Positions 17,171 through 27,303 are shown, counted from the stretch's first letter. The stretch is 64,000 bases of DNA from Anaerolineae bacterium (GCA_021463865.1 JAJTXY010000003.1:242087-306086), one strand, 5' to 3'. A program made the numbers and translations. Notes: generated by a model from the letters alone, not told the origin.

Positions 17171-18283
17171 CTACCGAGTCACTTTTTTTTTAGTGGCGTT
17201 GTTTTCGCCCGTTTCAGTGGATGCTTGGGCTTCGGGATTGTTTTCGTATTCAGCAGAAATTTCGTCGAGCTTATTGCCGAGTTCTGCCATATTGAGGACA
17301 GCATCCGAGAATGGCCCGCGCTTGACACGGTGTGGCAAGGCTAATTCGGCGGCGAGCAAAATGTCGTGGTTATTGATGCTCCGACGGCCTTCATAAGCAG
17401 CATTGGCACGGGCGGTCTTGAGAATTACCAAGTCAGCGCGATGTCCGTCAATCAGCAAAGTGCTGGTCAGGTTGGCAATGGTATAGAGATTTTCGCGGGA
17501 GTATTCCACTTCTTCCACGATCTCAGTCGCTGCGCCAATCCGATCAGACAGGGCTTGCTCATAGGGCATCCAAACTTGATAGAATTTATTGGCGTCGTTA
17601 TCAAATTCGATATGGCGCTCCAAAATAGCGAGGCGTTCACGCGGGTCGTTAAGGCCGCGCACTTCGACTGATAGACCAAAACGATCCAGCAGTTGAGGGC
17701 GGAGTTCGCCTTCTTCGGGGTTCATCGTGCCAATCAAGATGAAACGGGCCGGATGTTGGAAACTAATGCCTTCACGCTCGACCACATTAATGCCCATCGC
17801 GGCGGAGTCAAGTAGCAGGTCAACCAAGTGATCGTCCAGCAGGTTTACTTCATCCACATACAAAATACCACGATTGGCAGCAGCCAAGACCCCCGGCTCA
17901 AAATGCTTCTCGCCTAGTTTGATGGCTTTTTCAATATCAAGCGTCCCGACCACGCGGTCTTCAGTAGCACCGACAGGCAAATCCACCAATCGGCGCTGCC
18001 GGGTAGTTGTGCGAATATCACGTCCAGCCTCTTTCCATTCATGTACGAGGTCAGACCACTGGTCAGGGCGTTTGGGGTCATCATTAAACGGCGATTCAGC
18101 CACGACCTCAATATCGGGCAAAAGGGCTGCCAGCGCCCGTACTGCGGTAGATTTAGCAGTCCCACGTTCCCCACGAATCAAGACTCCCCCAATCGTCGGG
18201 CTGACGGCGTTGAGGATTAAGGCCCGTTTCATAGGTTCTTGACCGACAATGGCTGTGAATGGATAGATGTTATGTCGTCGCAT
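17171..18283 (-). CDS. AAA+ ATPase related to magnesium chelatase subunit I (BchI/ChlI)
   Basis: 370 residues with Walker A GERGTAKST, Walker B GILYVDEVNLLDDH, the sensor GTMNPEEGELRPQLLDRF and the BchI-type N-terminus (YPFTAIVGQEPMKRALILNAV). The C-terminal 40 residues are acidic and polar. BchI hydrolyses ATP to drive metal insertion with BchD and BchH. No chlH or other tetrapyrrole gene is visible here, so the true substrate may be a cobalt chelatase or a non-tetrapyrrole protein. Confidence 0.85.
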   Translation of the reverse strand: MRRHNIYPFTAIVGQEPMKRALILNAVSPTIGGVLIRGERGTAKSTAVRALAALLPDIEVVAESPFNDDPKRPDQWSDLVHEWKEAGRDIRTTTRQRRLVDLPVGATEDRVVGTLDIEKAIKLGEKHFEPGVLAAANRGILYVDEVNLLDDHLVDLLLDSAAMGINVVEREGISFQHPARFILIGTMNPEEGELRPQLLDRFGLSVEVRGLNDPRERLAILERHIEFDNDANKFYQVWMPYEQALSDRIGAATEIVEEVEYSRENLYTIANLTSTLLIDGHRADLVILKTARANAAYEGRRSINNHDILLAAELALPHRVKRGPFSDAVLNMAELGNKLDEISAEYENNPEAQASTETGENNATKKKVTR

Positions 18284-18405
18284 GTAGATTTTTGCTCACT
18301 CGAATGAAAATCGAATTGTTTTGTTATTCTAGCGTATCCCTACACCTATTCGTAGGTTCAAACTCACTAAGATAGGGGAATCGAATATTTTGCGACTGCG
18401 TGGGG

Positions 18406-19200
18406 TTATGGATGCCCCGCAAGTTTTAGTCCAAGCCGCTTTACCCAATTTGCGGGCTTGCCGGAAGTTGTATTCGCCGCCGGAATCGTTTTGGCCGGAG
18501 AGGGATGACTTGGACGGGCCATCGTCAACACCCATTGTCCGCCCCGTACTCGTGGTGGTTCGATACCAATGATTTTTAGATTGTTCTTTTGTGTCTCATC
18601 AACCACCCACGTCTTATCAAAAATCACGGCGTTTACCGGGTCGGCAATGTTGATATAGAGCGCATTCTGGAAATCCTGCATCATTGGAAAGTCGGCTTTG
18701 TCAAATAAGAACCATGTCGCATGAAAAATGCCATCCTCTGCCAAAATACGATTGACCTCTGCCAAATAGAACACCGCTGAGTCTTGTTCGAGGCGCGTGA
18801 AAACGCTAATCGCATTCACAAAAGTAAAATCTTGGGTATCCACCGGAAAGGGCAGCACCTTGTTAGGCGATCCTTTGTTCCAGCCAATATAAAACACATC
18901 GTGATGCAAAAAGCTGAATTGAGGCACATGGGGTGTGATATTTTCCTGACACCATTGAATCATACCCGCATGGAGATCAATGCCAAGATAGGCTTCGGGC
19001 TGGACTTTTTGGAGGGCCAATTGACGGGCCACCCGTCCACAGCCACAGCCAAAATCAAAAAACTTACGATAGTAGTGCGATGAGATGGTAGGATAGATCA
19101 AGTCTCCGCTCGGATTCTCATAACGTTTAGGATCAACTGCCCCGACATTATGGCGATATTCAGGCGGCGGCAAGGGAATTTGTGATGCTAGGTTTGACAT
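18406..19200 (-). CDS. Class I SAM-dependent methyltransferase
   Basis: 264 residues with motif I FFDFGCGCGRVARQLA (about residues 49-64), the acidic residue of motif II in YLGIDLHAGMI, and a post-motif region NAISVFTRLEQDS. The substrate is not evident; the protein resembles free-standing small-molecule or sugar methyltransferases. Its start overlaps the stop of the dtd gene by one base, suggesting co-transcription with translation quality control. Confidence 0.82.
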   Translation of the reverse strand: MSNLASQIPLPPPEYRHNVGAVDPKRYENPSGDLIYPTISSHYYRKFFDFGCGCGRVARQLALQKVQPEAYLGIDLHAGMIQWCQENITPHVPQFSFLHHDVFYIGWNKGSPNKVLPFPVDTQDFTFVNAISVFTRLEQDSAVFYLAEVNRILAEDGIFHATWFLFDKADFPMMQDFQNALYINIADPVNAVIFDKTWVVDETQKNNLKIIGIEPPRVRGGQWVLTMARPSHPSPAKTIPAANTTSGKPANWVKRLGLKLAGHP

Positions 19201-19664
19201 TATGCCCCCTCTTTTTCCTCGGCGTCCCGTTCTAGCAAAATGGTGACTGGGCCATCATTATAAATTTCGACCAGCATCATGGCGCGGAAGACGCCAGTTT
19301 CGACACGCTGCACTCCAAATTCTCGCAATAATTCCACAAAACGACTGACCAGTGGTTCGGCGATTTCTGGCGGGGCCGCATCGGTAAAACCGGGACGCTT
19401 GCCACGACGGGCATCGGCATAGAGGGTAAATTGCGAAACGACCAAAGCACCACCGCCCACATCCAATAAGGAGCGATTCATCTTGCCCTCGTCGTCATCA
19501 AAAACGCGCAGGCCCGCGATTTTGTTGGCTAACCACCGGGCCTCGGCTTCGGTATCGCCATTTTTGACCCCCAATAAAATCACAAAACCCTGCTCAATCG
19601 ACCCCGTTATTCGGCCTTCCACCGTGACTGACCCTTTGGTGACCCGCTGGACTACTACCCGCAT
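19200..19664 (-). CDS. dtd: D-aminoacyl-tRNA deacylase
   Basis: 154 residues from the ATG at 19664, preceded by GGGAGAG and beginning MRVVVQRV as the family does. The catalytic motif SQFTLYAD and the C-terminal NDGPVT (cis Gly-Pro motif of DTD) are both intact. The enzyme hydrolyses D-aminoacyl-tRNAs and glycyl-tRNA(Ala) in the cytosol. Normal length for the family. Confidence 0.95.
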   Translation of the reverse strand: MRVVVQRVTKGSVTVEGRITGSIEQGFVILLGVKNGDTEAEARWLANKIAGLRVFDDDEGKMNRSLLDVGGGALVVSQFTLYADARRGKRPGFTDAAPPEIAEPLVSRFVELLREFGVQRVETGVFRAMMLVEIYNDGPVTILLERDAEEKEGA

Positions 19665-19732
19665 GTTATTTACTCTCCCAACCGATGCCGGAATATAAAA
19701 ATGCCCCTCCAATCATACCTGATTTCCTATGT

Positions 19733-19738
19733 TATAAT
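19733..19738 (+). promoter_or_regulatory. -10 element upstream of the acyl-CoA mutase gene
   Basis: A TATAAT hexamer lies 44 bases before the ATG at 19782, with TTTAGGAG as ribosome binding site. No strong -35 is visible at the expected distance. Confidence 0.4.
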
Positions 19739-19781
19739 CCCCAAATCGAAGCGGAAATTTGAGTTTAGGAGCCATTGACGC

Positions 19782-21464
19782 ATGTTTGATTCGTTGTTTT
19801 TAGACGCATTGCAAAATCAGGCCGAGCGATGGGAAGCCACTACGTTAAATAAGACGTTGGCAAAAGCCCCCGAACGGCGTGACACCTTCATCACCGAAAG
19901 CAGCCGCCCGATTGAACGTCTGTACACGCCGCTCGATGTCAACGAACTCGACTACATGCGTGATTTGGGCCTGCCGGGGGAATATCCCTTTACACGCGGC
20001 ATCCACGCCACTGGACATCGGGGGAAATTGTGGACAATGCGGATGTTTGCCGGATTTGGCACCGCCGAAGAAACGAACTCGCGCTTTAAGTATCTGCTGG
20101 AACAGGGCAATATGGGCCTGAGCGTGGCCTTCGATTTACCCACCCTGATGGGCTATGACACCGACGCACCGGAGTCGCTTGGTGAATTCGGCAAATGCGG
20201 GGTGGCGGTTTCATCATTGAAGGACATGGAAATTCTGTTTGATGGGATTCCGCTGGATCAGGTCTCAACCTCGATGACCATCAACAGTCCCGCCGCCGTC
20301 ATCTGGGCCTATTACATTGTCACCGCCGAAAAACAAGGCGTCTCGATGGATAAACTGCGCGGCACATTACAAAATGACATTCTCAAAGAATTTACCGCTC
20401 AAAAGGAATATATCTTCCCCCCCGAACCCTCGATGCGACTGGTGACAGATACAATTGAATTTGCAACCCGCCACCTGCCCCAATGGAACAGCATCAGCAT
20501 CAGTGGCTATCACATCCGCGAGGCCGGCAGCACCGCCGCCCAAGAACTCGCCTTTACGCTGGCGGATGGCATCGAATATGTCAAATGGGCGCTTAAACGC
20601 GGACTGGATATTGATGAATTCGCACCACGTTTGTCGTACTTCTTTAATGTGCATAACGACTTTTTTGAAGAAATTGCCAAACTGCGAGCGGCCCGTCGCA
20701 TTTGGGCACGGGAAATGCGCGAGACATTCGGCGCAAAAGACCCCCGTTCGTGGTTGTGCCGTTTCCACTGCCAAACCGCAGGGGTTTCATTGACCGCCCA
20801 ACAACCCGAAATCAATGTGGCGCGGGTGGCGATGCAAGCCCTTGCCGCTGTGTTAGGCGGGGCACAATCGCTGCATACCAACAGCATGGATGAAGCGCTG
20901 GCGCTACCGTCCGAACATGCCGTAACCATCGCCCTCCGCACGCAGCAAATCATCGCGCATGAGACCGGGGCAGCCAACACGATTGACCCTCTCGGCGGCT
21001 CGTATTTTGTGGAAAAACTCACCAACGATATGGAAGCCGAAGTTTACGAATACTTCCGGCGAATTGAGGAATTTGGTGGGGTACTGCCCGCGATTGAGGC
21101 CGGATACATTCAACAGGAAATTGCCGATTCCGCGTTCCGCCATGCCCGTGAAATGGATCGTAAAGAGCGCATTATCGTAGGCGTGAACGAATATGCCGAC
21201 CCCGACGCTGAACTGCGTATCCCGATTTTGGAAATGGATCCACAGGGACATGAACGGCAAGTTAATCGCCTTAAGCAGTTACGCGAAAACCGCGATAACG
21301 AACGGGTGCGCCAAACGCTTGATAATCTGCGTCAGGCGTGTCTGGGTACGGAAAACACCATGCCCTATCTGATTGAGTGTGCGCGGGCCTATGCCACGTT
21401 GCAGGAAACAATGGACATGATGCGGGAGGTTTTTGGCATCTATCACGAGCGCGAGATTATCTAA
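19782..21464 (+). CDS. icmA: Coenzyme-B12-dependent acyl-CoA mutase large subunit, probable isobutyryl-CoA mutase type
   Basis: 560 residues covering the TIM-barrel (substrate) part of the methylmalonyl-CoA mutase family, without the C-terminal B12 domain, which must be encoded elsewhere. His244 (SGYHIREAG) aligns with the conserved catalytic His. The two positions that set substrate specificity differ from methylmalonyl-CoA mutase: Phe89 (WTMRMFAGF) instead of Tyr, and Gln207 (EFTAQKEY) instead of Arg. Phe/Gln is the pattern of isobutyryl-CoA mutase, which interconverts isobutyryl- and n-butyryl-CoA. Length matches IcmA (about 566). Automatic annotation would probably call it methylmalonyl-CoA mutase. 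Confidence 0.82.
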   Translation: MFDSLFLDALQNQAERWEATTLNKTLAKAPERRDTFITESSRPIERLYTPLDVNELDYMRDLGLPGEYPFTRGIHATGHRGKLWTMRMFAGFGTAEETNSRFKYLLEQGNMGLSVAFDLPTLMGYDTDAPESLGEFGKCGVAVSSLKDMEILFDGIPLDQVSTSMTINSPAAVIWAYYIVTAEKQGVSMDKLRGTLQNDILKEFTAQKEYIFPPEPSMRLVTDTIEFATRHLPQWNSISISGYHIREAGSTAAQELAFTLADGIEYVKWALKRGLDIDEFAPRLSYFFNVHNDFFEEIAKLRAARRIWAREMRETFGAKDPRSWLCRFHCQTAGVSLTAQQPEINVARVAMQALAAVLGGAQSLHTNSMDEALALPSEHAVTIALRTQQIIAHETGAANTIDPLGGSYFVEKLTNDMEAEVYEYFRRIEEFGGVLPAIEAGYIQQEIADSAFRHAREMDRKERIIVGVNEYADPDAELRIPILEMDPQGHERQVNRLKQLRENRDNERVRQTLDNLRQACLGTENTMPYLIECARAYATLQETMDMMREVFGIYHEREII

Positions 21465-21472
21465 ACTCTACT

Positions 21473-21501
21473 GGGAGAGAGGTCTATAAAGCCTCTTTCC
21501 C
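21473..21501. terminator. Hairpin between convergent genes
   Basis: A ten-base-pair stem with one G-T pair (GGGAGAGAGG with CCTCTTTCCC) and a nine-base loop lies between the mutase stop and the convergent gene ending at 21484, overlapping the latter's stop. No long T-run follows, so termination strength is uncertain. Confidence 0.5.
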
Positions 21502-21849
21502 GTCTATCCAAACAAGTATTTCATGGGCCATATCAACCGCCCCCAGCCAATAGGCCAGCCATTGAATAGATGGGTGACTCTGCTGCTGGAATCTTTCGAG
21601 TTGGGCTTCACGGCGCAGCACTTCAGCGTGAATCAATCCCGGGGAGTGTTCCAGATGTTCCGCAATCAAACGACGAAAAGTCTGCAATGTTTCCAACCGG
21701 CCTTCATCATATTTGAGACCACCTGTGATACACCCATCTTTTTGAATCTGGCACAGGGATTGATTGTTCATCTGCCCCATCATTGATTCGCCAACCGCGG
21801 CAATCCGGTCATCTAATCGCACAAGAAGGTGTGATTTAAAATCGGTCAT
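21484..21849 (-). CDS. Conserved-looking cytosolic protein of unknown function
   Basis: 121 residues, no signal peptide or membrane segment. A Cys pair (CQIQKDGC) and a helical, charged second half are visible. I recognise no family. It is convergent with the mutase gene and divergent from the GNAT gene. Confidence 0.6.
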   Translation of the reverse strand: MTDFKSHLLVRLDDRIAAVGESMMGQMNNQSLCQIQKDGCITGGLKYDEGRLETLQTFRRLIAEHLEHSPGLIHAEVLRREAQLERFQQQSHPSIQWLAYWLGAVDMAHEILVWIDGKEAL

Positions 21850-21934
21850 GGTTAAGATCCTCTGCCACTTTTGATGCGTCTTGGGCTATCATTATTACAA
21901 AATTTTGGGCGGGCTAGAAAGTCGGAGCAGGCAG

Positions 21935-22849
21935 ATGCGCCCCTATACGCAAGCAGACCTTGACCGGGTACTCCATCTACTGATTACCTATCGCGGGGCG
22001 GGGTATGTAAATCGCTATCCAACGGTGTGGCGTTTGAAATTGCTGATGAGTTCTCGCTTATGGGATAAGCGGGACGCCGCCTTATGGGAAGATGAACAGG
22101 GCGAAATTATCGGCTTTGTTATGCTTTCCAAACGCCACGCCGAAAGCACCGCCTATGGCTTAGAGCGAGTCATCCACCCTACCCAAAACCGCACCGAAAT
22201 TGCCGAAGCGATACTCAATTGGTCGAGCCAACGATTAACAGAAATTGCCCGTGAGCGTCATACGGCTTTGACGGTTGGGGTAGCCCCGTTTGAGCAAGAT
22301 ACCGATCAAGACATCGCCCTGCTGGAAAGTCAGGGGTTTGCCCTTATCCAAAACGGGTACAATGTTTACATGGGGTGTGGGCTGGAAAAACCTATCGAAG
22401 CACCTGCGCTGCCTGCCAGATTTGAAATCGAGCCGCTGATAGAAAGTGAATTGGCGGAATACCAAGCGCTTTATGGATTTGCGGCGGTGATGCTGGAACA
22501 CCAAAAGGAACTGATTTATCACCCACAGTATCAGCATTTGGTCATCAAAAATCCCGCTGGCAAAATGGTGGCCTATCTGGAATGTTCCTTTAGCCGCAAA
22601 GAATGGTTCCGCAGTCGGCAGCAAATTGGCTGGGTTGATTACATCCAAACCCATGTGGATTATCAGGGGCAGGGATTGGGATTGGCCCTCATGCGAACAG
22701 GGTTGCAACATTTAAGGGCACACGGCGCCGCACAGGCCATGTTGATTACTACCCATGACAATATCGCTGGGCAGCATCTGTATCACAAAGCAGGCATGGA
22801 AATTATGGCGGAGGAATGGGTTTATAACAAAACGATCTCTGCCGAATAA
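21935..22849 (+). CDS. GNAT-family N-acetyltransferase with two tandem domains
   Basis: 304 residues from the ATG at 21935, which has GGAGCAGG directly upstream; an upstream TTG at 21881 is less likely. The C-terminal domain has the acetyl-CoA loop VDYQGQGLGLALMRTGLQHL, typical of GNAT motif A, followed by ITTHDNIAGQHLYHKAGM. The N-terminal half looks like a degenerate GNAT fold (IGFVMLSKRH). The acceptor substrate is unknown. The acyl-CoA ligase gene follows on the same strand. Confidence 0.8.
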   Translation: MRPYTQADLDRVLHLLITYRGAGYVNRYPTVWRLKLLMSSRLWDKRDAALWEDEQGEIIGFVMLSKRHAESTAYGLERVIHPTQNRTEIAEAILNWSSQRLTEIARERHTALTVGVAPFEQDTDQDIALLESQGFALIQNGYNVYMGCGLEKPIEAPALPARFEIEPLIESELAEYQALYGFAAVMLEHQKELIYHPQYQHLVIKNPAGKMVAYLECSFSRKEWFRSRQQIGWVDYIQTHVDYQGQGLGLALMRTGLQHLRAHGAAQAMLITTHDNIAGQHLYHKAGMEIMAEEWVYNKTISAE

Positions 22850-22893
22850 TGCTATTATAAATTAAGACCAAATTAGTTTAGGAGCAAAATTAG

Positions 22894-24660
22894 ATGAGTT
22901 CGGTAGCCGCTGAAAAACGCTGGTTAAAACATTACGATCCCCATGTGCCCAAGACCCTCGAACCTTATCCCGATTGGACAGTGGCCGATATTCTGACCCG
23001 GGCCGCTGAGAGTGCGCCCAATACACCTGTGACCATTACCTCGGCAGTGCTGCCTGTGGTGGGACGGATAGGCCAAGCCATGACCTATGCCCAATTGAAA
23101 CAACATGCTGATGCACTGGGGGCAGCCTTGTATGATTTAGGGCTGCAAAAAGGGGATCGGGTCGCACTGCTGATGCCCAACTGTCCAGCCTTTGTAATCG
23201 CATGGTTCGGTACATTGGGAGCAGGCATGATCGCGGTAGGGCTGAACCCGACCTATCCACCAGCACGCTTGGCAGAGATGATGCAAGACAGCGGCTGCAA
23301 GGCTATTGTCACCCTCAGCCTGTTCTATAATGCCGTCCGCCAGATTCGTGCCCAAACGCCGTTGAAACAGGTTATTGTCACCAACATCAAAGAGGGGTTT
23401 CCACCTGCTGCCGCCTTTTTATTTGGAATTGCCAAAGAGAAAAAGGGAGGGCATCGTGTGGAAATTCAACCCGGCGACCATGCCCTACCTGATTTATTAA
23501 GAAAATATGCGGGACAGCAGCCGAAAATCCGCCCCACCAAAGATGACCCGGCGATTTTCCAGTATACAGGCGGCACGACTGGCCCCAGCAAGGCCGCAGT
23601 AGGTGTCCACAGCGCGATTGTCGCCAATACCTTACAACAAAATGCGGTGCTGGTTGGCACTGAACCCGCCGCGCCGGGGGTCAAGATGCTGGCGGCGATT
23701 CCGTTCTATCATGTTTTTGGCATGATTTCGGTGATTGCGACAGCCGTGACCACACGCGGGACAATGATTATCGTGCCCAATGCCCGCGATATTGATGATA
23801 TGCTGGATACCATCACCACCTATGAACCGGAGATTTTTCATGGCGTACCCGCTCTCTATAATGCCATCAACGCCCATCCGGAGGTGGTCTCTGGTAAATA
23901 TAAAGTGTCCTCGATTAAACACTGCCTGAGTGGGTCTGCGCCGCTGCCACGCCCCACCAAAGAGACATTTGAAAAATTGACGGGGGGCAAATTGACCGAG
24001 GGCTATGGTATGAGCGAAGCCCCCACCGCCACCCACGTCAACCCCCTACAAAGCGGCGGCAAGGTCGGCTCGGTGGGATTACCCCTACCCGATACCATTT
24101 CCAAAATTGTAGATGCGGGTGATCCGAACCGTGAATTAGGTGTCGGAGAAATCGGGGAGATTGCCATCAGCGGCCCCCAATTGATGTCGCATTACCATGA
24201 GCGCCCTACCGAAACACAAAACGCAATTGTCCAAGACGAAACTGGACGGCGCTGGCTACTGACAGGCGACTTAGGCTACATGGATGATGATGGTTATTTT
24301 TATATCGTAGATCGTAAGAAGGATATGGCGCTGATTGGCGGCTTTAATGTCTATCCAAATCAGGTGGATCAGGTATTAAACGCCCATCCAGCCGTTGCCG
24401 AAGTCGCAGTCGGAGTCATCCCCCATCCCGAAAAAGTGGGACAAGAGGCGCTAAAAGCATGGGTCGTGGTCAAGCCGGGGATGAGCGTCACCGAGCAGGA
24501 GTTGATGGAATTCGCCGCCCAAAAATTGGCCCGTTACGAAATCCCATCGCGCTTTGAATTTTTGGATGCCCTGCCCCGTACCGCCGTTGGTAAGATTCTG
24601 CGGCGTGAATTGGTACAGCAGGAAATTGCCCGTATGGAAAAACAAGCCCAAGAAAAATAG
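22894..24660 (+). CDS. Long-chain fatty-acid-CoA ligase-like AMP-binding enzyme
   Basis: 588 residues with the adenylate-forming signatures: P-loop YTGGTTGPSKAAV (about 226-238), GYGMSEAPT, LTGDLGYMDDDGYFYIVDRKKDM and the C-terminal PRTAVGKILRREL with the catalytic Lys. It activates a carboxylic acid, most likely a fatty acid, to its CoA thioester. TTTAGGAG precedes the ATG. It lies near the acyl-CoA mutase gene, consistent with a local interest in acyl-CoA metabolism. Confidence 0.88.
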   Translation: MSSVAAEKRWLKHYDPHVPKTLEPYPDWTVADILTRAAESAPNTPVTITSAVLPVVGRIGQAMTYAQLKQHADALGAALYDLGLQKGDRVALLMPNCPAFVIAWFGTLGAGMIAVGLNPTYPPARLAEMMQDSGCKAIVTLSLFYNAVRQIRAQTPLKQVIVTNIKEGFPPAAAFLFGIAKEKKGGHRVEIQPGDHALPDLLRKYAGQQPKIRPTKDDPAIFQYTGGTTGPSKAAVGVHSAIVANTLQQNAVLVGTEPAAPGVKMLAAIPFYHVFGMISVIATAVTTRGTMIIVPNARDIDDMLDTITTYEPEIFHGVPALYNAINAHPEVVSGKYKVSSIKHCLSGSAPLPRPTKETFEKLTGGKLTEGYGMSEAPTATHVNPLQSGGKVGSVGLPLPDTISKIVDAGDPNRELGVGEIGEIAISGPQLMSHYHERPTETQNAIVQDETGRRWLLTGDLGYMDDDGYFYIVDRKKDMALIGGFNVYPNQVDQVLNAHPAVAEVAVGVIPHPEKVGQEALKAWVVVKPGMSVTEQELMEFAAQKLARYEIPSRFEFLDALPRTAVGKILRRELVQQEIARMEKQAQEK

Positions 24661-24666
24661 AACGAT

Positions 24667-27252
24667 CTACAAACCGAGGCGTATCCGACTGCCCTGTGGC
24701 GATTTTTCGATCTCCAAGCGCACCGGGAACGCCTCTTTTAATTCCTCAATATGAGTGATGACCAGCACCAAATCGAAATCGTCTTGAATGGCGGTGATGG
24801 CTTCCACCAAGCGTTCGCGGCCCACATCGTCCAACGCGCCGAACCCCTCGTCAATAAATAGGGTGCGAAGTTGTGCCCCGGCCCGTCGTGCCAATAACTG
24901 ACTGATGGCAACCCGCAGTGCAAAATTCACGCGGAAGGCTTCCCCACCGCTGTACAGGCTGTAATCGCGCTGACCTAGTTCGTCGCCAATCCAAATGTCA
25001 AACGTTTCGGCAACCCCACCCGTCTTTTTCTCGCGCTGAGTATCGAACCGCACGGTCATCCGTCCGTCGGTCATGCGATGCAGCAGTTGATTGGTGGATT
25101 CTTCGAGTTCAGGAATGGCAGCCTCGATAATCATGGCGGGGATGCCGTTTTTGCCAAAGGCATTTCGCAACTGCTCATAGACCCCGCGTTGTTCACTTAG
25201 GTGGGTTTGGCGCTGGGTAAGGGTTTTTTGGCGTTCGCGCAGATCATCAATGGAAGCAAGGCGTTGTTTTAGTCCGGTGCGCTTTTCAATCGCATTGCGT
25301 TCTTCAGTGCGAAGTTGCTTCCAAAGTTTTTCGCGGCGGTGCATTTCATCCAAACGGGTCTGTAACGTCACCAAGTTTTCTTCAATACTTTGCAAGCGTT
25401 GTTCATCAAGGGCCAGCCACTCCTGCCAGCGATTTTTGCGTTCTTGAGCCTCGTGTAGGCTGCCTTCAATCAACGGGATACTTTGCAGGGCCGATTCCAA
25501 CTCGGTAGCCCGTTTTTCGTAGCCCTGCAATTCATCCAACATGGCACGCACATTGTCATGGGTGTCGCGGTCATAGGCCAGCTTATCCCGCTCGGCTAGG
25601 GCCTCCGTGAGTTGGGATTGCAGTTCGGGGGCGTAATCCTGATTGACAAGACGGGCCTGCAATTTTTCCAAGACGCCTTGATATTCCTGCACACGCAAAT
25701 TTGCCAGTTCTGCATCACGATTTTGCTGTTCAAGACTGCCGCGCTTATTCCTTAGAAAAGGCAGTTGGGCGACCATTTGGGTAATGTCTTGGATCGAACG
25801 CTGCTTCTCGTCAATATCCTCCCGAATTTCTTTCATCCGAGCATCGTTGGCACGAAACAAGTCCCCTTTTTCCTTACCCTCTTGCTGCAAATCTCCCAAT
25901 AGATGCAGGCGGTGGGTTTCATCAAGTGGCTGGCGACATAATGGGCAAAGCGCCTCGGTGGTGTGTTCAATAATTTCGATGCGTTCTTTGATGTCGTTCA
26001 TCTCGGTACGCAGCGCTTTGTTCTCCACGCCAAGTCCGGCTTGTTCTTCTTTTAGAGCGCTGATTTCCTGCTGAATTTGGTCACGACTGTTTTCGGACTG
26101 CTCTAGGAGATAAATTTCGCCAAAAACATTCTCTAATTCGGCGGAGACCTCATTGCCTTTTTCAACCGTGCGCTGTGCTTCGGCAATGGAAGTTTCAACC
26201 GAGGTAATCTCAAGTTCAATTTGCTGGCGTGCTTGCTGAATTTGTAGAGTCAGTTCGTTGATACGCTGTTCAATATCGTGTTGAACCCGCAGAGCATCAC
26301 TGAGTGCTTGATTAGCTTCGCGGATTTCATTGAGGCGGGTATAGCCCTGCTCAATTTCATCCCGTTGGGCCAGAATGCTTTCGTAATGCTGTAAACGCTC
26401 CTCGGAACGGCGGATGGCGTCATCGGCCTCAGCAATATTGCGCCGCCGTTCTTCCATTTGATGCTCGACGGCCCGTTTTTCGGAACGTGCTGCCGTGAAT
26501 TCAGCATCCGCCCCCGACAACTCCATAAACCGATCTTCAGCTTCGCGCACTTTTTCGCGCAGGTCTTCTAGTTGAGCATCCGCCAATTCATATTCTTGGA
26601 TAATCCTCGGTTCCTGCGCGATTTCCCGCTCCATATCAGCCAATTGCATCTGGATGGTATTGAATTCGGTATTGAGGTCTTGTAGGCGTTTTTTGACCTT
26701 GTCTTCGAGCATCTCCCATTGATTCAAGCCCAAAATCTCGGCCAAAATTCGTTTGCGCTCGGCGGGGGTCTTGGTGGTGAAGGCGTCGGCCCTACCTTGC
26801 TGTATAAAGGCCGAATTTACAAAGGTTTCGTAATCCAAATGCAGCAAGTCCACAATTTTCTTTTCGGTCTGGCGCACCGACGGCTCATTGATGACTCGAT
26901 AGGTGTTGCCTTCAACATCCCAGCCAAATAGGTCAAGGGAGGAGGTGCCCGTCCCGCGTGAGCCATCTTTTCGCATTCCCCCCAAGCGGCGTTTGCGTGT
27001 AACCCGATAGCGCGTATCCCCCTGCAAAAATTCGAGCGTAACCTGCATTTCCTCTTGGCCCAGATGGATGAGATCATCATCGGAGCGTCCGCGTGCCTTG
27101 CCCCACAACACCCATGTGATGGCATCTAACAAAGAAGATTTACCTGCGCCGTTCGGCCCACATAGGCAAGCCAGATGAATGCCATCAAACAAGATGGGGT
27201 CGGGGGTACGATAGGCCAAGAAGTTTTTGATTTCGAGTCGAGTTGGGAGCAT
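24667..27252 (-). CDS. sbcC: Exonuclease subunit SbcC / Rad50-like ATPase
   Basis: About 861 residues from the ATG at 27252, matching the family start (LPTRLEIKNFLAYR). Walker A GPNGAGKSS, a Q-loop, two long coiled coils flanking the zinc hook CPLC, signature YSGGEAFRVNFALR and Walker B LFIDEGFGALD are all present. SbcC with SbcD trims hairpins and DNA ends. Length is nearer archaeal Rad50 (880) than E. coli SbcC (1048). No sbcD is adjacent in this window. It ends six bases from the stop of the convergent ligase gene. Confidence 0.93.
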   Translation of the reverse strand: MLPTRLEIKNFLAYRTPDPILFDGIHLACLCGPNGAGKSSLLDAITWVLWGKARGRSDDDLIHLGQEEMQVTLEFLQGDTRYRVTRKRRLGGMRKDGSRGTGTSSLDLFGWDVEGNTYRVINEPSVRQTEKKIVDLLHLDYETFVNSAFIQQGRADAFTTKTPAERKRILAEILGLNQWEMLEDKVKKRLQDLNTEFNTIQMQLADMEREIAQEPRIIQEYELADAQLEDLREKVREAEDRFMELSGADAEFTAARSEKRAVEHQMEERRRNIAEADDAIRRSEERLQHYESILAQRDEIEQGYTRLNEIREANQALSDALRVQHDIEQRINELTLQIQQARQQIELEITSVETSIAEAQRTVEKGNEVSAELENVFGEIYLLEQSENSRDQIQQEISALKEEQAGLGVENKALRTEMNDIKERIEIIEHTTEALCPLCRQPLDETHRLHLLGDLQQEGKEKGDLFRANDARMKEIREDIDEKQRSIQDITQMVAQLPFLRNKRGSLEQQNRDAELANLRVQEYQGVLEKLQARLVNQDYAPELQSQLTEALAERDKLAYDRDTHDNVRAMLDELQGYEKRATELESALQSIPLIEGSLHEAQERKNRWQEWLALDEQRLQSIEENLVTLQTRLDEMHRREKLWKQLRTEERNAIEKRTGLKQRLASIDDLRERQKTLTQRQTHLSEQRGVYEQLRNAFGKNGIPAMIIEAAIPELEESTNQLLHRMTDGRMTVRFDTQREKKTGGVAETFDIWIGDELGQRDYSLYSGGEAFRVNFALRVAISQLLARRAGAQLRTLFIDEGFGALDDVGRERLVEAITAIQDDFDLVLVITHIEELKEAFPVRLEIEKSPQGSRIRLGL

Positions 27253-27280
27253 GGTTTTGTTTAGTGTTCTGTAAAACAAA

Positions 27281-27303
27281 ATAGGGGCAGATGTTGCCCC
27301 TAT
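27281..27303 (-). terminator. Terminator after the four-repeat secreted protein
   Basis: A perfect nine-base-pair stem (ATAGGGGCA with TGCCCCTAT) and five-base loop is followed on the minus strand by TTTGTTTT. It sits between the repeat-protein stop and sbcC, so sbcC probably depends on read-through or its own start. Confidence 0.75.

Noticed and set aside
16218..18283. BchI/BchD-like genes taken as evidence for phototrophy
   Set aside because: No chlH, bch or reaction-centre gene is present and the D-like protein lacks half of its usual length; such pairs also occur in non-phototrophs.
20367..21025. Minus-strand open frames of 135 and 171 codons opposite the acyl-CoA mutase
   Set aside because: The mutase is unambiguous, and these frames have Cys/Arg-rich translations typical of antisense reading.
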